In this document: one piece after another, positions 47,133 to 55,511 of the stretch
Position numbering within the stretch: the first letter of the stretch is position 1
Layout of the letters: every line of letters begins with the position of its first letter
NCBI GenBank assembly: GCA_947259885.1
Contig: CAMYNW010000004.1
Coordinates: 1 to 64,000, forward strand
Reading direction: 5' to 3'
Length of the DNA stretch: 64,000 nucleotides
Source of the DNA: an uncultured Gammaproteobacteria bacterium
Lineage (GTDB): Bacteria; Pseudomonadota; Gammaproteobacteria; Arenicellales; Poriferihabitantaceae
Notes under the pieces: model-generated
What the model saw: the letters and a program-made list of their open reading frames with translations, nothing else
What the model was told of the DNA's origin: nothing
Databases searched by the model: none
Translations under genes and position numbers: made by a program

Positions 47133-48008
47133 ATGCATATAACCGTTGTTTTTGCTGCGCTTGCGGCAGTGATTATGTTTGGTGCCTCGCCGGTAGCGGC
47201 AAAAATCGCGGTCTCGACGATTGCCGCTATCGATGTGGCGATGTTACGCACGGTTATTGGCGGTCTAATCGCTATACCGGTAGCGCTGATTCTTGGTATT
47301 GGTCTGCCGAAGACAGGTAATCAGCGGATGCTGCTGCTGATATCAGGATTTTGCGGATTCGTCGGCTTTCCGGTGTTATTTACTTTTGGAGTGCTCCTGA
47401 CATCTGCCAATCATGCATCAATGATTCTGGCCGCGCTACCGGTGTTTACCGGCGCCATTGCGATGGCATGGGATCGTCAGCGGCCCCATGTCCGCTGGTG
47501 GCTTGGTTGTGCCACAGCGTTGATTGGCGAAGCGATTCTGATTTCGGGTGTCGACGCGGATACCAGCGGCGCCAGCCTTAAGGGAGATATGTTGGTATTA
47601 GTATCAAACATATTGGCTTCACTCGGATACGTTGCAGGTGGACGACTGCAGCGCTCTGGTTACTCCGCGATGGGGACCACTTTTTGGGGTGTGGCGGTAT
47701 TCGCACTGCTAATGCTGCCGCTGTTGCCGTTCACAATACAGACAATCGATTTGAAAACGGTGGGGGTGAGCGCTTGGGCTGCCGTGCTTTATCTTGCGAT
47801 AGGGGTCACCATTATGGGTTACATGCTTTGGTACTGGGCCCTGGGGTCAGGCGGGATTGCACGAGTCGGGCTGATTCAATTTATGCAACCCGTATCCGGT
47901 GTCATACTTGCGTGGCTTTTGTTGGGAGAAATGTTGAGCCCTCGTTTTCTGGTTGCTTCAGTGATTATTTTTGCCGGAGTTTGGGTGGCGATTGGGGTGA
48001 AAAAATAG
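47133..48008 (+). CDS. EamA/DMT-family transporter
   Basis: This 291-residue inner-membrane protein has ten predicted helices in two EamA repeats. It begins VVFAALAAVIMFGASPVAAKIAVSTI and the second half starts near SLKGDMLVLVSNILASLGYVAGG. EamA proteins export metabolites such as amino acids; the substrate cannot be predicted. It faces the next EamA gene convergently; the two proteins are not recent duplicates by eye. Confidence 0.85.
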   Translation: MHITVVFAALAAVIMFGASPVAAKIAVSTIAAIDVAMLRTVIGGLIAIPVALILGIGLPKTGNQRMLLLISGFCGFVGFPVLFTFGVLLTSANHASMILAALPVFTGAIAMAWDRQRPHVRWWLGCATALIGEAILISGVDADTSGASLKGDMLVLVSNILASLGYVAGGRLQRSGYSAMGTTFWGVAVFALLMLPLLPFTIQTIDLKTVGVSAWAAVLYLAIGVTIMGYMLWYWALGSGGIARVGLIQFMQPVSGVILAWLLLGEMLSPRFLVASVIIFAGVWVAIGVKK

Positions 48009-48074
48009 AAGATACAGCCTGCATTTAAATCCACTACGGTCCAAGAGCCAACCCGTGAAAAACCGCTTTGTCCG

Positions 48075-48974
48075 CTACAACTCGTGTCTTTTACCCCATT
48101 CCGATATGCCTATTCCTCCCAACACCAAAGCCAGTGCAATGGCATGGTATTGAACGAATCTTTCCCCGAGGAAGAGTACGGCTATTATTGCGGCAAATAT
48201 TGGCACTAAGTTAAAGAATATTCCAGCGCGGCTTGCGCCAATGATATCTACCGCTTTTATAAAGCATATCTGCGCCAGAAATGATGGGAACAGTGTGACT
48301 AGCATGACAATAATCCAACCTCTAGTTGTCGGCCACTGCAGATTACCCAGCAAGGTTTCTCCAATTGTTAGCGGTATGGAAGCTACTAATGCACCGATCG
48401 CAAACATGGTGAACAAAGAAAGACGATCAGTATCGGGACATTTATGTATACCGATCGAATATCCCGCATAAAGAATACAAGCAATCACCATCAGGATGTC
48501 GCCATGCTGAAAGGTCAGTCCAAGCAACCGGTCAATATCTCCATTGATCGTAACGATTGCTACGCCGATCAATGCAACTGCAATACCTACAACCTGTAGT
48601 GATCTGACCCGGGTCCGATAGAGCATATATGTCCCAAGCAGAACGAATACAGGGATTGAGCCCTGGATAATGCCGATGTTCAATGCTGAAGTGGTGTATG
48701 CAGCGACATAGAACAAGCCATTGAACGCAGTTAGTCCTAGCATGCCCATGGCAAGCAAGAATGGCCAATGCCGGCGCAGTACGGGCCAGTCCTTGACTAA
48801 TCTTGATCTTGCGAGCAGCAGTACCAGGAGTAAGGTCGCGATCCACCGCAGCGTTACCAGCAGCATTGGAGATATTTCGTCTACAGCAAGCTTGCTGAAG
48901 TTTGCATTCATCCCGAAACTGAGAGTGGTGACTCCTAGTAGCAGATACGCACGGATATTGTTCGGGATTGGCAC
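48075..48974 (-). CDS. EamA/DMT-family transporter
   Basis: The 299-residue protein has ten predicted helices in two EamA domains: LLLGVTTLSFGMNANFSKLAVDEISPMLLVTLRW and, from about residue 155, GDILMVIACILYAGYSIGIH. The C-terminus ends in WGKRHEL. Putative exporter of small metabolites in the inner membrane. It is convergent with the upstream EamA gene. Confidence 0.86.
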   Translation of the reverse strand: MPIPNNIRAYLLLGVTTLSFGMNANFSKLAVDEISPMLLVTLRWIATLLLVLLLARSRLVKDWPVLRRHWPFLLAMGMLGLTAFNGLFYVAAYTTSALNIGIIQGSIPVFVLLGTYMLYRTRVRSLQVVGIAVALIGVAIVTINGDIDRLLGLTFQHGDILMVIACILYAGYSIGIHKCPDTDRLSLFTMFAIGALVASIPLTIGETLLGNLQWPTTRGWIIVMLVTLFPSFLAQICFIKAVDIIGASRAGIFFNLVPIFAAIIAVLFLGERFVQYHAIALALVLGGIGISEWGKRHEL

Positions 48975-49100
48975 TTACGTTTTCTTGTTTGATAAATTGT
49001 AAGGTCGGATCTGGCTCATCGATGCACGCAGTCAAATGTATTGTTCGACGTTGACTGCCAACAGTGCGCGTTGAATCCCTGTGTTTGCCCTCTTGTTTAA

Positions 49101-50201
49101 CTAAGTGCCAATATCCTGGCTGGCCTGAAGTAGTGTTTCTCCATCTTTTGACCCGGCGAGAATCTCCAGATTGTCTTTGCGTTGAAGCCAGGTAAATTGG
49201 CCATCCTCCCAAAATGTTTCACCATCAACCTGGACTGTCGGATTAAACACTGACCAGGCTATCTCTCCAGGGGGTACATCACCACAGGTATGAAAATGCA
49301 GGTATCTTGGACTGGCGAAAGAGATCGCTCCCCATTTCTCCAGTTCGGTGTCTACGTCGCCTCGATAATAGGTAAACGGATTTATCCCTGCATGCCATGA
49401 GTGAACCCGATCCCGAGTAACTCTTAACTGTTGCGAGACGAAATCGTAGAAATCTGCAATCCTTTGAACCGACTGCTTGGGGCCGCGTATGCCTTTAATC
49501 GTGCCCTGCTGTACTTCAACATTCACTAGATCATCAAAAGACAGGGTCGACGGCTTAAGCTTTGCGGCTGCACCAGGTACAAGCCAGCGTGACAATGCCA
49601 CCTGGCCATGGGCGGTATCGCAAGGTACAGGCTTAAACGTAGTGACCGGAAACAACCCGAGAGAGAACTCGTCATCAATAAGATGTTGCTGGCTTGGCCA
49701 GCAGAAGGTACCCTGGATGTCGGTGCCAAGGTCACAATTAATGCGCCATATCTCCGCTGCCATTAATTCATTTTCAAGTTTTTCCAGAAGCGTCGACATC
49801 AGCTGATGACAGATAGCCGCAAAAGGTGAGGCTAGCATTTCCGCGGTGCGTGCATAACAAAGTGTCTTGCTTCCGATTCCGGGCAGCGGGGTAAAGCGGG
49901 AGTAGTCGCCAATTCGACTGAGGAATAGCGTGTGGTCATGCTGTTGCATCGCTGTAGCAACCGATTCCGGAAAGTCTTTTGGGTCTGTGATCAGGTTAGG
50001 TCTCATAACCTCGACACTGCAGCCGACATTCTTGATTCGATCCTGAATTATCTTCCAGGCTTCATGGTCGTAAACTGTTTCTGCCTCTGGCTCGAGGATT
50101 AACAGCACAGATTCTCCGCCAGTAATCCGGATGCACTTCAGCAGTAGATTGTCCGTGCCTACCTCGGCGGATTCCTGCAGGGAGTCAGTGGCAGGCGTCA
50201 T
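49101..50201 (-). CDS. Possible M29/NicX-like metalloprotein, uncertain
   Basis: I do not securely recognise this 366-residue soluble protein. An N-terminal Rossmann-like region (GGESVLLILEPEAETVYDHE, HTLFLSRIGDYSRFTPLP) is followed by a half rich in possible metal ligands: VHSWHAGINPFTYYRGD, YLHFHTCGDVPPGEIAW and TFWEDGQFTWLQ. This architecture recalls the M29 aminopeptidase/2,5-dihydroxypyridine dioxygenase group, but the match is weak. It has no signal peptide. It lies upstream of the EamA gene on the same strand and may be cotranscribed. Confidence 0.5.
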   Translation of the reverse strand: MTPATDSLQESAEVGTDNLLLKCIRITGGESVLLILEPEAETVYDHEAWKIIQDRIKNVGCSVEVMRPNLITDPKDFPESVATAMQQHDHTLFLSRIGDYSRFTPLPGIGSKTLCYARTAEMLASPFAAICHQLMSTLLEKLENELMAAEIWRINCDLGTDIQGTFCWPSQQHLIDDEFSLGLFPVTTFKPVPCDTAHGQVALSRWLVPGAAAKLKPSTLSFDDLVNVEVQQGTIKGIRGPKQSVQRIADFYDFVSQQLRVTRDRVHSWHAGINPFTYYRGDVDTELEKWGAISFASPRYLHFHTCGDVPPGEIAWSVFNPTVQVDGETFWEDGQFTWLQRKDNLEILAGSKDGETLLQASQDIGT

Positions 50202-50408
50202 CGAACTTGGGTTGGAGATAAATAATCCTGATTATAGCGCCTCAATAATATCCAGCAGGTAATTCGCAGGCCTAATATATGAAGATTTCTATCGTACCTG
50301 GATGTGATTCTCGATGCACCGGAATACTCCAATTCTTAGTTTGCCAATCAGTGCCTGACAGACGATGATGCAAGTAAATACAATGAGGCTTGAGTGAAGT
50401 CAACTGAG

Positions 50409-51353
50409 TTAAGGTGCACAGCTGGTGGTCAAACTGTTTAGATCTGGATCATGGCTGCTGAAACAAACAGGGGTGCCGGTGATCGGTCCAGTTAATTGGG
50501 AATGAGAAATCAGGACTGTGGTTGTGCCTGATTCGCCTGGAGTTCCCTCGAAAACGGCGCCATTAAGAATGGAATGCCTGACTCGGATTGTGGTTTGTTC
50601 TCCAAATTCGGTGCTTGAACCCGAGACGCTTATACCGTTAATCGAGCCACCGCCACGAAGCCTGCTGTTAACAACATTGACGGAACTGTCCATACTGGCG
50701 TTAAGGCCAAGGCCGATGGTGCAGCTACCGGCGGCGCCGACCAGCCGGGAATCAGATATCCAGACTCGCGATCCGCGCGCTGCCACCCCCTGACATAACG
50801 AATCATTACTGGTGGTCCCGCGTGCAACAACATGTGTCAGGCGAACGCCGCTGCTATTTTCAATAAAAATACCGTACTTCCACGCACCGCTATCCACGGC
50901 TTCACCCCTGGATACGGATCGTACGTTTGTGATGGCTGAGCCAGTCGTTCCATCCACCGCGATTGCCACAGCCGAGGATGACGCCCAGTTATTTCTGATC
51001 GTGAGATCCCGAAGTTCAGAATTAGAGGCTGCGTTAATGATGCCCTGGATGTCCGAGGGTGTGCCGAACGAGGACCCGATTGCACCCCGAATCACGGTGG
51101 TTTTGATTCCGGAACCTTCCAAGTCTACGTAAGGTTTCATTTCTACTGAATCTGAAACGCTGTATACACCAGGATTGACTTTAACAACATACCGATTGCC
51201 AGGAGAAGCGGGAGGTAGAGTTGTCCCTATTGCTTCAAGGGCGGCCACCGGATCGGAAAAATCTCCACCGACCTGAGAAACTAAAACAACATTTTGCGCA
51301 ATGACCGGTAACGATAAAAAGCACAGTGAAAGCGCTAGGCCTGCTTTGTTCAT
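50409..51353 (-). CDS. Secreted right-handed beta-helix protein
   Basis: The 314-residue protein has a signal peptide (MNKAGLALSLCFLSLPVIAQ) and then short repeating turns: VKVNPGVYSVSDSVEMKPYVDLEGSG, NSELRDLTIRNNW, IENSSGVRLTHVVARG, RGSRVWISDSRLVG, SSVNVVNSRLRGGG and TTIRVRHSILNGA. These form a pectin-lyase-like parallel beta-helix. No catalytic residues are evident. It is probably an exported surface or periplasmic protein; binding or carbohydrate roles are guesses. Confidence 0.8.
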   Translation of the reverse strand: MNKAGLALSLCFLSLPVIAQNVVLVSQVGGDFSDPVAALEAIGTTLPPASPGNRYVVKVNPGVYSVSDSVEMKPYVDLEGSGIKTTVIRGAIGSSFGTPSDIQGIINAASNSELRDLTIRNNWASSSAVAIAVDGTTGSAITNVRSVSRGEAVDSGAWKYGIFIENSSGVRLTHVVARGTTSNDSLCQGVAARGSRVWISDSRLVGAAGSCTIGLGLNASMDSSVNVVNSRLRGGGSINGISVSGSSTEFGEQTTIRVRHSILNGAVFEGTPGESGTTTVLISHSQLTGPITGTPVCFSSHDPDLNSLTTSCAP

Positions 51354-51404
51354 GAGTACCCCCCTTGGAGTTCAGTGATTAAATCCTAAACGTCTGAGGA
51401 AAAC

Positions 51405-52184
51405 TTATGCACTGCTAAGTATTTCCCTCAGTTTTATAACATCCCTTAAATAGGGTAGGCGATTTTGTGCTTCTAAAACTTGCTCCAAATCAAGTTCGTG
51501 AACGATCAATATCTGCTCCGCGCCAGCACGGGCCGCGTCATTCCCGTCGGGAGCAACGATACAGCTTGCGCCAAGGTAGCTTGCCCCGTTCTCTTCGCCA
51601 GCGTGATTGGCGTACATCAACCAGACTCCATTTTCAAATGCCCTGGTCGGCATCAGCTGAAAAGCCACCGAACTCCAGTTATCAACCAGTGCAGTAGGTA
51701 CAATGATAAGCTGTGCACCCGCTTCTGCACACGCTCTGATCGCCTCTGGAAACTCGGCGTCGTAGCAGATCAGGATTGCACATGTTATGTCGCGCAGGGT
51801 GAATAAGGTAAGCTTGTTTCCGGGTTTGAAAAAATCGCGTTCAAATCCAGGGGGCAATAATATTTTTTGATGGTTGGCGAGAAGCTGACCATTAGCGCTA
51901 ATACATGCAGCTGAATTAAACAGCGTCTCACCGTCCTTCTCTGGATAACCGTAGACGATAGCGATCTTGTGCGAAATGGCGAGTTTTGCGACCTGGGTGG
52001 CGTAGGCACCTTGCTGCTCTTCAGCAAGTTGGGGTAGGGCATTACCGATGTTATAACCTGACATAAACAACTCCGGACAAACTACCAAATCAAGAGAGCT
52101 GTCTTTGAGAGCGTGGTCTAGCTGGTCCAGGCGTTTTGCAGGGGTCATACCACCTCCTGCGCACTGAAAAATTCCAGCTCTCAT
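51405..52184 (-). CDS. Carbon-nitrogen hydrolase (nitrilase superfamily)
   Basis: The 259-residue protein has the Glu-Lys-Cys triad: Glu in LVVCPELFMSGYNIG (about residue 39), Lys in NHQKILLPPGFER (about 106) and Cys in TCAILICYDAEFPEA (about 140). Also YANHAGEENGASYLGASCIVAPDG is typical of cytosolic amidases of the superfamily. It hydrolyses a non-peptide amide or N-carbamoyl compound. It precedes the M24 protein gene 21 bp away on the same strand, so the two may act in sequence on an amide substrate. Confidence 0.88.
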   Translation of the reverse strand: MRAGIFQCAGGGMTPAKRLDQLDHALKDSSLDLVVCPELFMSGYNIGNALPQLAEEQQGAYATQVAKLAISHKIAIVYGYPEKDGETLFNSAACISANGQLLANHQKILLPPGFERDFFKPGNKLTLFTLRDITCAILICYDAEFPEAIRACAEAGAQLIIVPTALVDNWSSVAFQLMPTRAFENGVWLMYANHAGEENGASYLGASCIVAPDGNDAARAGAEQILIVHELDLEQVLEAQNRLPYLRDVIKLREILSSA

Positions 52185-52205
52185 CAGCGCTGGTTTCGCA
52201 GAAAC

Positions 52206-53363
52206 TTACCCACGGGCAATTAGGATCTCTCTTGGGTAATTGGTGAGGTATTCACTGCCGGATGTTGTAACCACAATAGAATCCCCGATCCTGCCGCCCA
52301 ATCTGCCATCAACAGAAATTCCTCCGTCTACGGCAAAAGTCATCCCAGGTTGCAAAATTGTTTTGTCACCTTCTTTAAGCTCAGGCGACTCAAGGTAAGC
52401 CATACCGATCGAGCGCCCGGTACGGTAACCGGTTTCATACCCACGTTCACGATAAATTTCATTGGCGGCTTCAGCGACAGATTCTGCCGTGACTCCCGGA
52501 CGAATGGCTGCGATCGCAGCCTGCTGTGCGTCAATCGCAGCCTGCTGCACCCATGCGGCTTCATCGGATACTTCGCTCACGAAGAACATCCTGTCAAAAC
52601 CTAGTTTGTACTGTTTAAATTGGGCCATGTTGCAGAAGCAGAAGTACACTGGGTCTCCTTTTTCAAGCAGTTTTACGCTCGCACGTCGATGCACCATGGA
52701 GGTATCGCGACCTGATTGCATGATCTGCAGGTTATGAATCATTGGCGAAATAAACGCTTCCCAGCCACGGTTGGTAAGGAATCCCGCCGCCTTCCGAGTG
52801 CCAGCATTGATTACCGCAAGTGCGGCTTCGTATTCTGGAGCACCCTCAGCCAGGGCGTGTTCCGCGGCCTCCATCATTGCGCCCGCGATTTCGCCAGCCT
52901 GGCGCATGACGTCGATTTCTTCCGCAGATTTGATCATCCGCATTTCTCCCAAAATGGGCGAAATGTCCTCAAGGGTTTTTCCGGGCATCTGGTCGTCGAA
53001 CCAGTTATGGACAATGGGCGGTAACGCCGAAGCCTCCACCCCAATGCGCCCGGTTCCATTCCCAAGCGCATCAGCGAGCACTTTTTCCCAGCGGATTTCT
53101 CCCGCGTCTTCCCAGGTCATAATATTTTCTACCCAGGTCATCGCGGATACCATTTCACTTTCCATTAGTGGAGTGATCACCACTGGTTCTTGCTCCGGTC
53201 TCACGAGCAGGAACGTGGGCCGGCCGAACTCCACAGAGAGATATCCCCAGAATCCAGCCAGATAGGCTATTGAGCTTTCGTCAGTAATCACTGCGATGTC
53301 AATACCAGCAGCCTTAAGCCGATTTTGAAATTCCCAGGTACGTTGGCGAGCCTGGTCGAGCAT
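52206..53363 (-). CDS. M24 creatinase-like protein lacking metal ligands
   Basis: This 385-residue pita-bread-fold protein has an N-terminal creatinase domain (about residues 1-130) and an M24 domain. The five metal ligands of M24 peptidases are mostly absent. The first Asp region reads VYFCFCNMAQF, only the Asp of GFDRMFF fits, the His motif reads TGRSIGMAYLESP, and the last Glu reads GGRIGDSIVV. This pattern resembles metal-free members such as creatinase or ectoine hydrolase, without clear identity to either. ATG 53363 is used because AGGA precedes it. Substrate possibly an N-alkylated amide. Confidence 0.78.
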   Translation of the reverse strand: MLDQARQRTWEFQNRLKAAGIDIAVITDESSIAYLAGFWGYLSVEFGRPTFLLVRPEQEPVVITPLMESEMVSAMTWVENIMTWEDAGEIRWEKVLADALGNGTGRIGVEASALPPIVHNWFDDQMPGKTLEDISPILGEMRMIKSAEEIDVMRQAGEIAGAMMEAAEHALAEGAPEYEAALAVINAGTRKAAGFLTNRGWEAFISPMIHNLQIMQSGRDTSMVHRRASVKLLEKGDPVYFCFCNMAQFKQYKLGFDRMFFVSEVSDEAAWVQQAAIDAQQAAIAAIRPGVTAESVAEAANEIYRERGYETGYRTGRSIGMAYLESPELKEGDKTILQPGMTFAVDGGISVDGRLGGRIGDSIVVTTSGSEYLTNYPREILIARG

Positions 53364-53684
53364 AAAAATTCCTGGATACTTAAACTCCCGGATATTGCAT
53401 GACTGCAGTGTCTGGCACAATAGTGCCACACCTAATTCGATCGGAATACAGAATCTCCAGTATCAAGTGACAAACGAGACCAACATAACCGTTGATTCAC
53501 CAGCGCAGCTGGTGCGTTTTGATAAGGGTCGGCACCACCGCGCTAAGATTGGGTATGTCTTGCTTGTCACAGAGCAGACGATAGAGCGGGTAGTCTGGTA
53601 ATTGGTGAGGATCGTGTATTCGCTGAATTAAACAAGGGAGCGCCAGAAGCAAACGCGACCTGTAATCTGATTTCGTGTATTTAC
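53364..53684. other. Intergenic region with palindromes
   Basis: This is about 320 bp before the M24 gene. TGGCAC-AATA-GTGCCA (53413-53428) is a perfect palindrome about 50 bp from the M24 start, suitable as an operator. CACCAGC-GCA-GCTGGTG (53498-53514) is a second hairpin. The plus-strand frame at 53395-53601 shows no protein-like features. Confidence 0.4.
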
Positions 53685-54251
53685 TTAGCCGGGTAATGGC
53701 GACACACCTGCGAAGTAGGGGTGCAGGAACACGACCACAATGAAAATAATTGCGCTAATAGCTATTCCCTTTACCTCTGCCTTTAGTCCAGGTGACTCAG
53801 GAGCGGTGTAGACACCGTCTCGTGCATTGATCAGCGGTATTTCAAGTATCGCCCATAAACCAAGTCCTCCAAATAATACTAGTGCACGCGTGCTGCCATT
53901 TGTTATCAGGTGACTGATAGCCCAAACAATCATTCCGGTCAGCTGAGGGTGGCGAAGAAGGCGTTTGATCGCTGTCTTATAGTTAGCTGCACCGAAAAGT
54001 ATGAAAGAGGCGATCATCAATAAAAATCCTGCTGGATGGCTCCAGGCCGGCACCTGATATAGAGTGACTTCTGGTGTGCTTCGCCAGCCAATCACCATCA
54101 GTGCAATTGACAATAGCACCACTAAGGAAAACGCAGCGCGATAACCGCCATTACCCAGACGATCGACTAAAGTCTGACGCATTGGTCTTGCTAAGGTTGG
54201 CACCAGGTGGGTGATGCCCCACAGTAAAACACCTAATATTAACCAAATCAT
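53685..54251 (-). CDS. NnrU-family membrane protein
   Basis: The 188-residue inner-membrane protein has about five helices: MIWLILGVLLWGITHLVPTLARPMRQTLVDRLG, then AAFSLVVLLSIALMVIGWRS, HPAGFLLMIASFILFGAAN, the conserved RHPQLTGMIVWAISHLITNG, and two C-terminal helices. NnrU was named from nitrite/nitric oxide gene clusters but is broadly distributed with unclear function. ATG 54251 follows GGGAG. It lies 53 bp downstream of the Rieske oxygenase gene on the same strand. Confidence 0.87.
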   Translation of the reverse strand: MIWLILGVLLWGITHLVPTLARPMRQTLVDRLGNGGYRAAFSLVVLLSIALMVIGWRSTPEVTLYQVPAWSHPAGFLLMIASFILFGAANYKTAIKRLLRHPQLTGMIVWAISHLITNGSTRALVLFGGLGLWAILEIPLINARDGVYTAPESPGLKAEVKGIAISAIIFIVVVFLHPYFAGVSPLPG

Positions 54252-54304
54252 ATTTACTCCCAATGTCTGCTGAATTTAGGCCGACACTCAAATCTTCCAG
54301 TCGC

Positions 54305-55510
54305 TCAAGCTTCGACCTTAATCTGATCAAGATACCACTCCACAAAAGTTGTGATAAAGCTTTCCATATTGGATAGTGGGCCGGGCTCATAGAATTTAGA
54401 ATCTACGCCTTTCTGATTATTCAGGATGATTGCTTTATCTGACTCAGTGGTCACAGTCCATAGCCAGACCAACTCCTCGAGGTTATAGTCTTTACCTTCT
54501 GTTGCCTCTTCATTGACCAGCCAGATAATCTCCATGTCGGTGCTATGCACATCAGTGGGCAGGAAACGGTAAAACACAGCATGATCCGCATACAGGATGG
54601 CATAGGTTGCCGGGCCAAACATGACATCCGCAGCACCACCCCCGTATTGTTTTATATCACCTAGCAGCGGCGCCACAGGCTTCCCGCTTTGGCTGCCAGT
54701 AACATAGGATTCGTACATTGCGCTGCGATTGTAAAAGAACTGGATAGAATCTCTGTCAGCTGGATTCGATTGGTCTAAAGATTCGATTTGATATCCAAGC
54801 CGCTCAGAGAGTTCCAGCATGGCAGGGCGTAACGCCTCATAGTCCTTTGGCGTATTCAACGCATGAGAGCAGGAATACTCGGAATGTGCAGGCGCGCAGT
54901 GATAACACTCCATGAAATTTTCAATCGCAAGTTTCCAGTTTGCTTCAACCGTAAACGTCTTTTGACAGGCGACCTTTGTTTTTTCAAGCTTATAAATTTT
55001 CAGCGCAGAGTCCATTGTGCTTAAGCCCTGGTTAAGATCCGGCGCATTAGGGTCAAGGCTAATAAAAATAAGGCCATGAAATATGCCGAGGCGCACCGAT
55101 TTCAGTCCATAGTTCTCCCGCTGGAAATCTTCTGGCATTTCCCGCCTGGAGCGCAGACTGCCGTCGAGCTCGTAGGTCCAGGCATGGTAAGGACATACAA
55201 AAGTTCTGCTCTTGCCACTTTTCTCCAGGCATACCCTTGAGCCGCGATGACGACATACGTTGGCAAATGCCCGAATCTCCTGGTCCTTGCCTCGGGAAAC
55301 AATTATAGATTCGCTGCCAAACTCTACCAAAAAATAACATCCTGGCTGTGGCAGTTGACTGGTGTGGCCGGCATAAATCCACTTACGATAGAAGATGACT
55401 TTTAGGTCATGGTTATATACCGAAACATCGTTGTAGAAAGTTGCCGGTAGAGAATAATTAGACCGGTAGCTGTCGATGAGTGAGCGCAAATTTGGAATCG
55501 AGTTGCTCAA
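54305..55510 (-). CDS. Rieske oxygenase alpha subunit, GbcA-like
   Basis: This 401-residue oxygenase has a Rieske [2Fe-2S] centre CRHRGSRVCLEKSGKSRTFVCPYHAW (about residues 86-111) and a mononuclear iron site ENFMECYHCAPAHSEY (about 196-211). The order and the C-terminal NNQKGVDSKFYEPGPLSNME match glycine betaine monooxygenase GbcA, which demethylates betaine to dimethylglycine. Stachydrine demethylase is a close relative and cannot be excluded. The gene starts 1 bp after the flavoprotein gene; the reductase GbcB is not in the window. Confidence 0.82.
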   Translation of the reverse strand: MSNSIPNLRSLIDSYRSNYSLPATFYNDVSVYNHDLKVIFYRKWIYAGHTSQLPQPGCYFLVEFGSESIIVSRGKDQEIRAFANVCRHRGSRVCLEKSGKSRTFVCPYHAWTYELDGSLRSRREMPEDFQRENYGLKSVRLGIFHGLIFISLDPNAPDLNQGLSTMDSALKIYKLEKTKVACQKTFTVEANWKLAIENFMECYHCAPAHSEYSCSHALNTPKDYEALRPAMLELSERLGYQIESLDQSNPADRDSIQFFYNRSAMYESYVTGSQSGKPVAPLLGDIKQYGGGAADVMFGPATYAILYADHAVFYRFLPTDVHSTDMEIIWLVNEEATEGKDYNLEELVWLWTVTTESDKAIILNNQKGVDSKFYEPGPLSNMESFITTFVEWYLDQIKVEA

Positions 55511-55511
55511 A

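Noticed and set aside
53395..53601. 68-codon plus-strand frame near the M24 promoter
   Set aside because: Begins inside the divergent leader, has no ribosome binding site and no protein-like composition.
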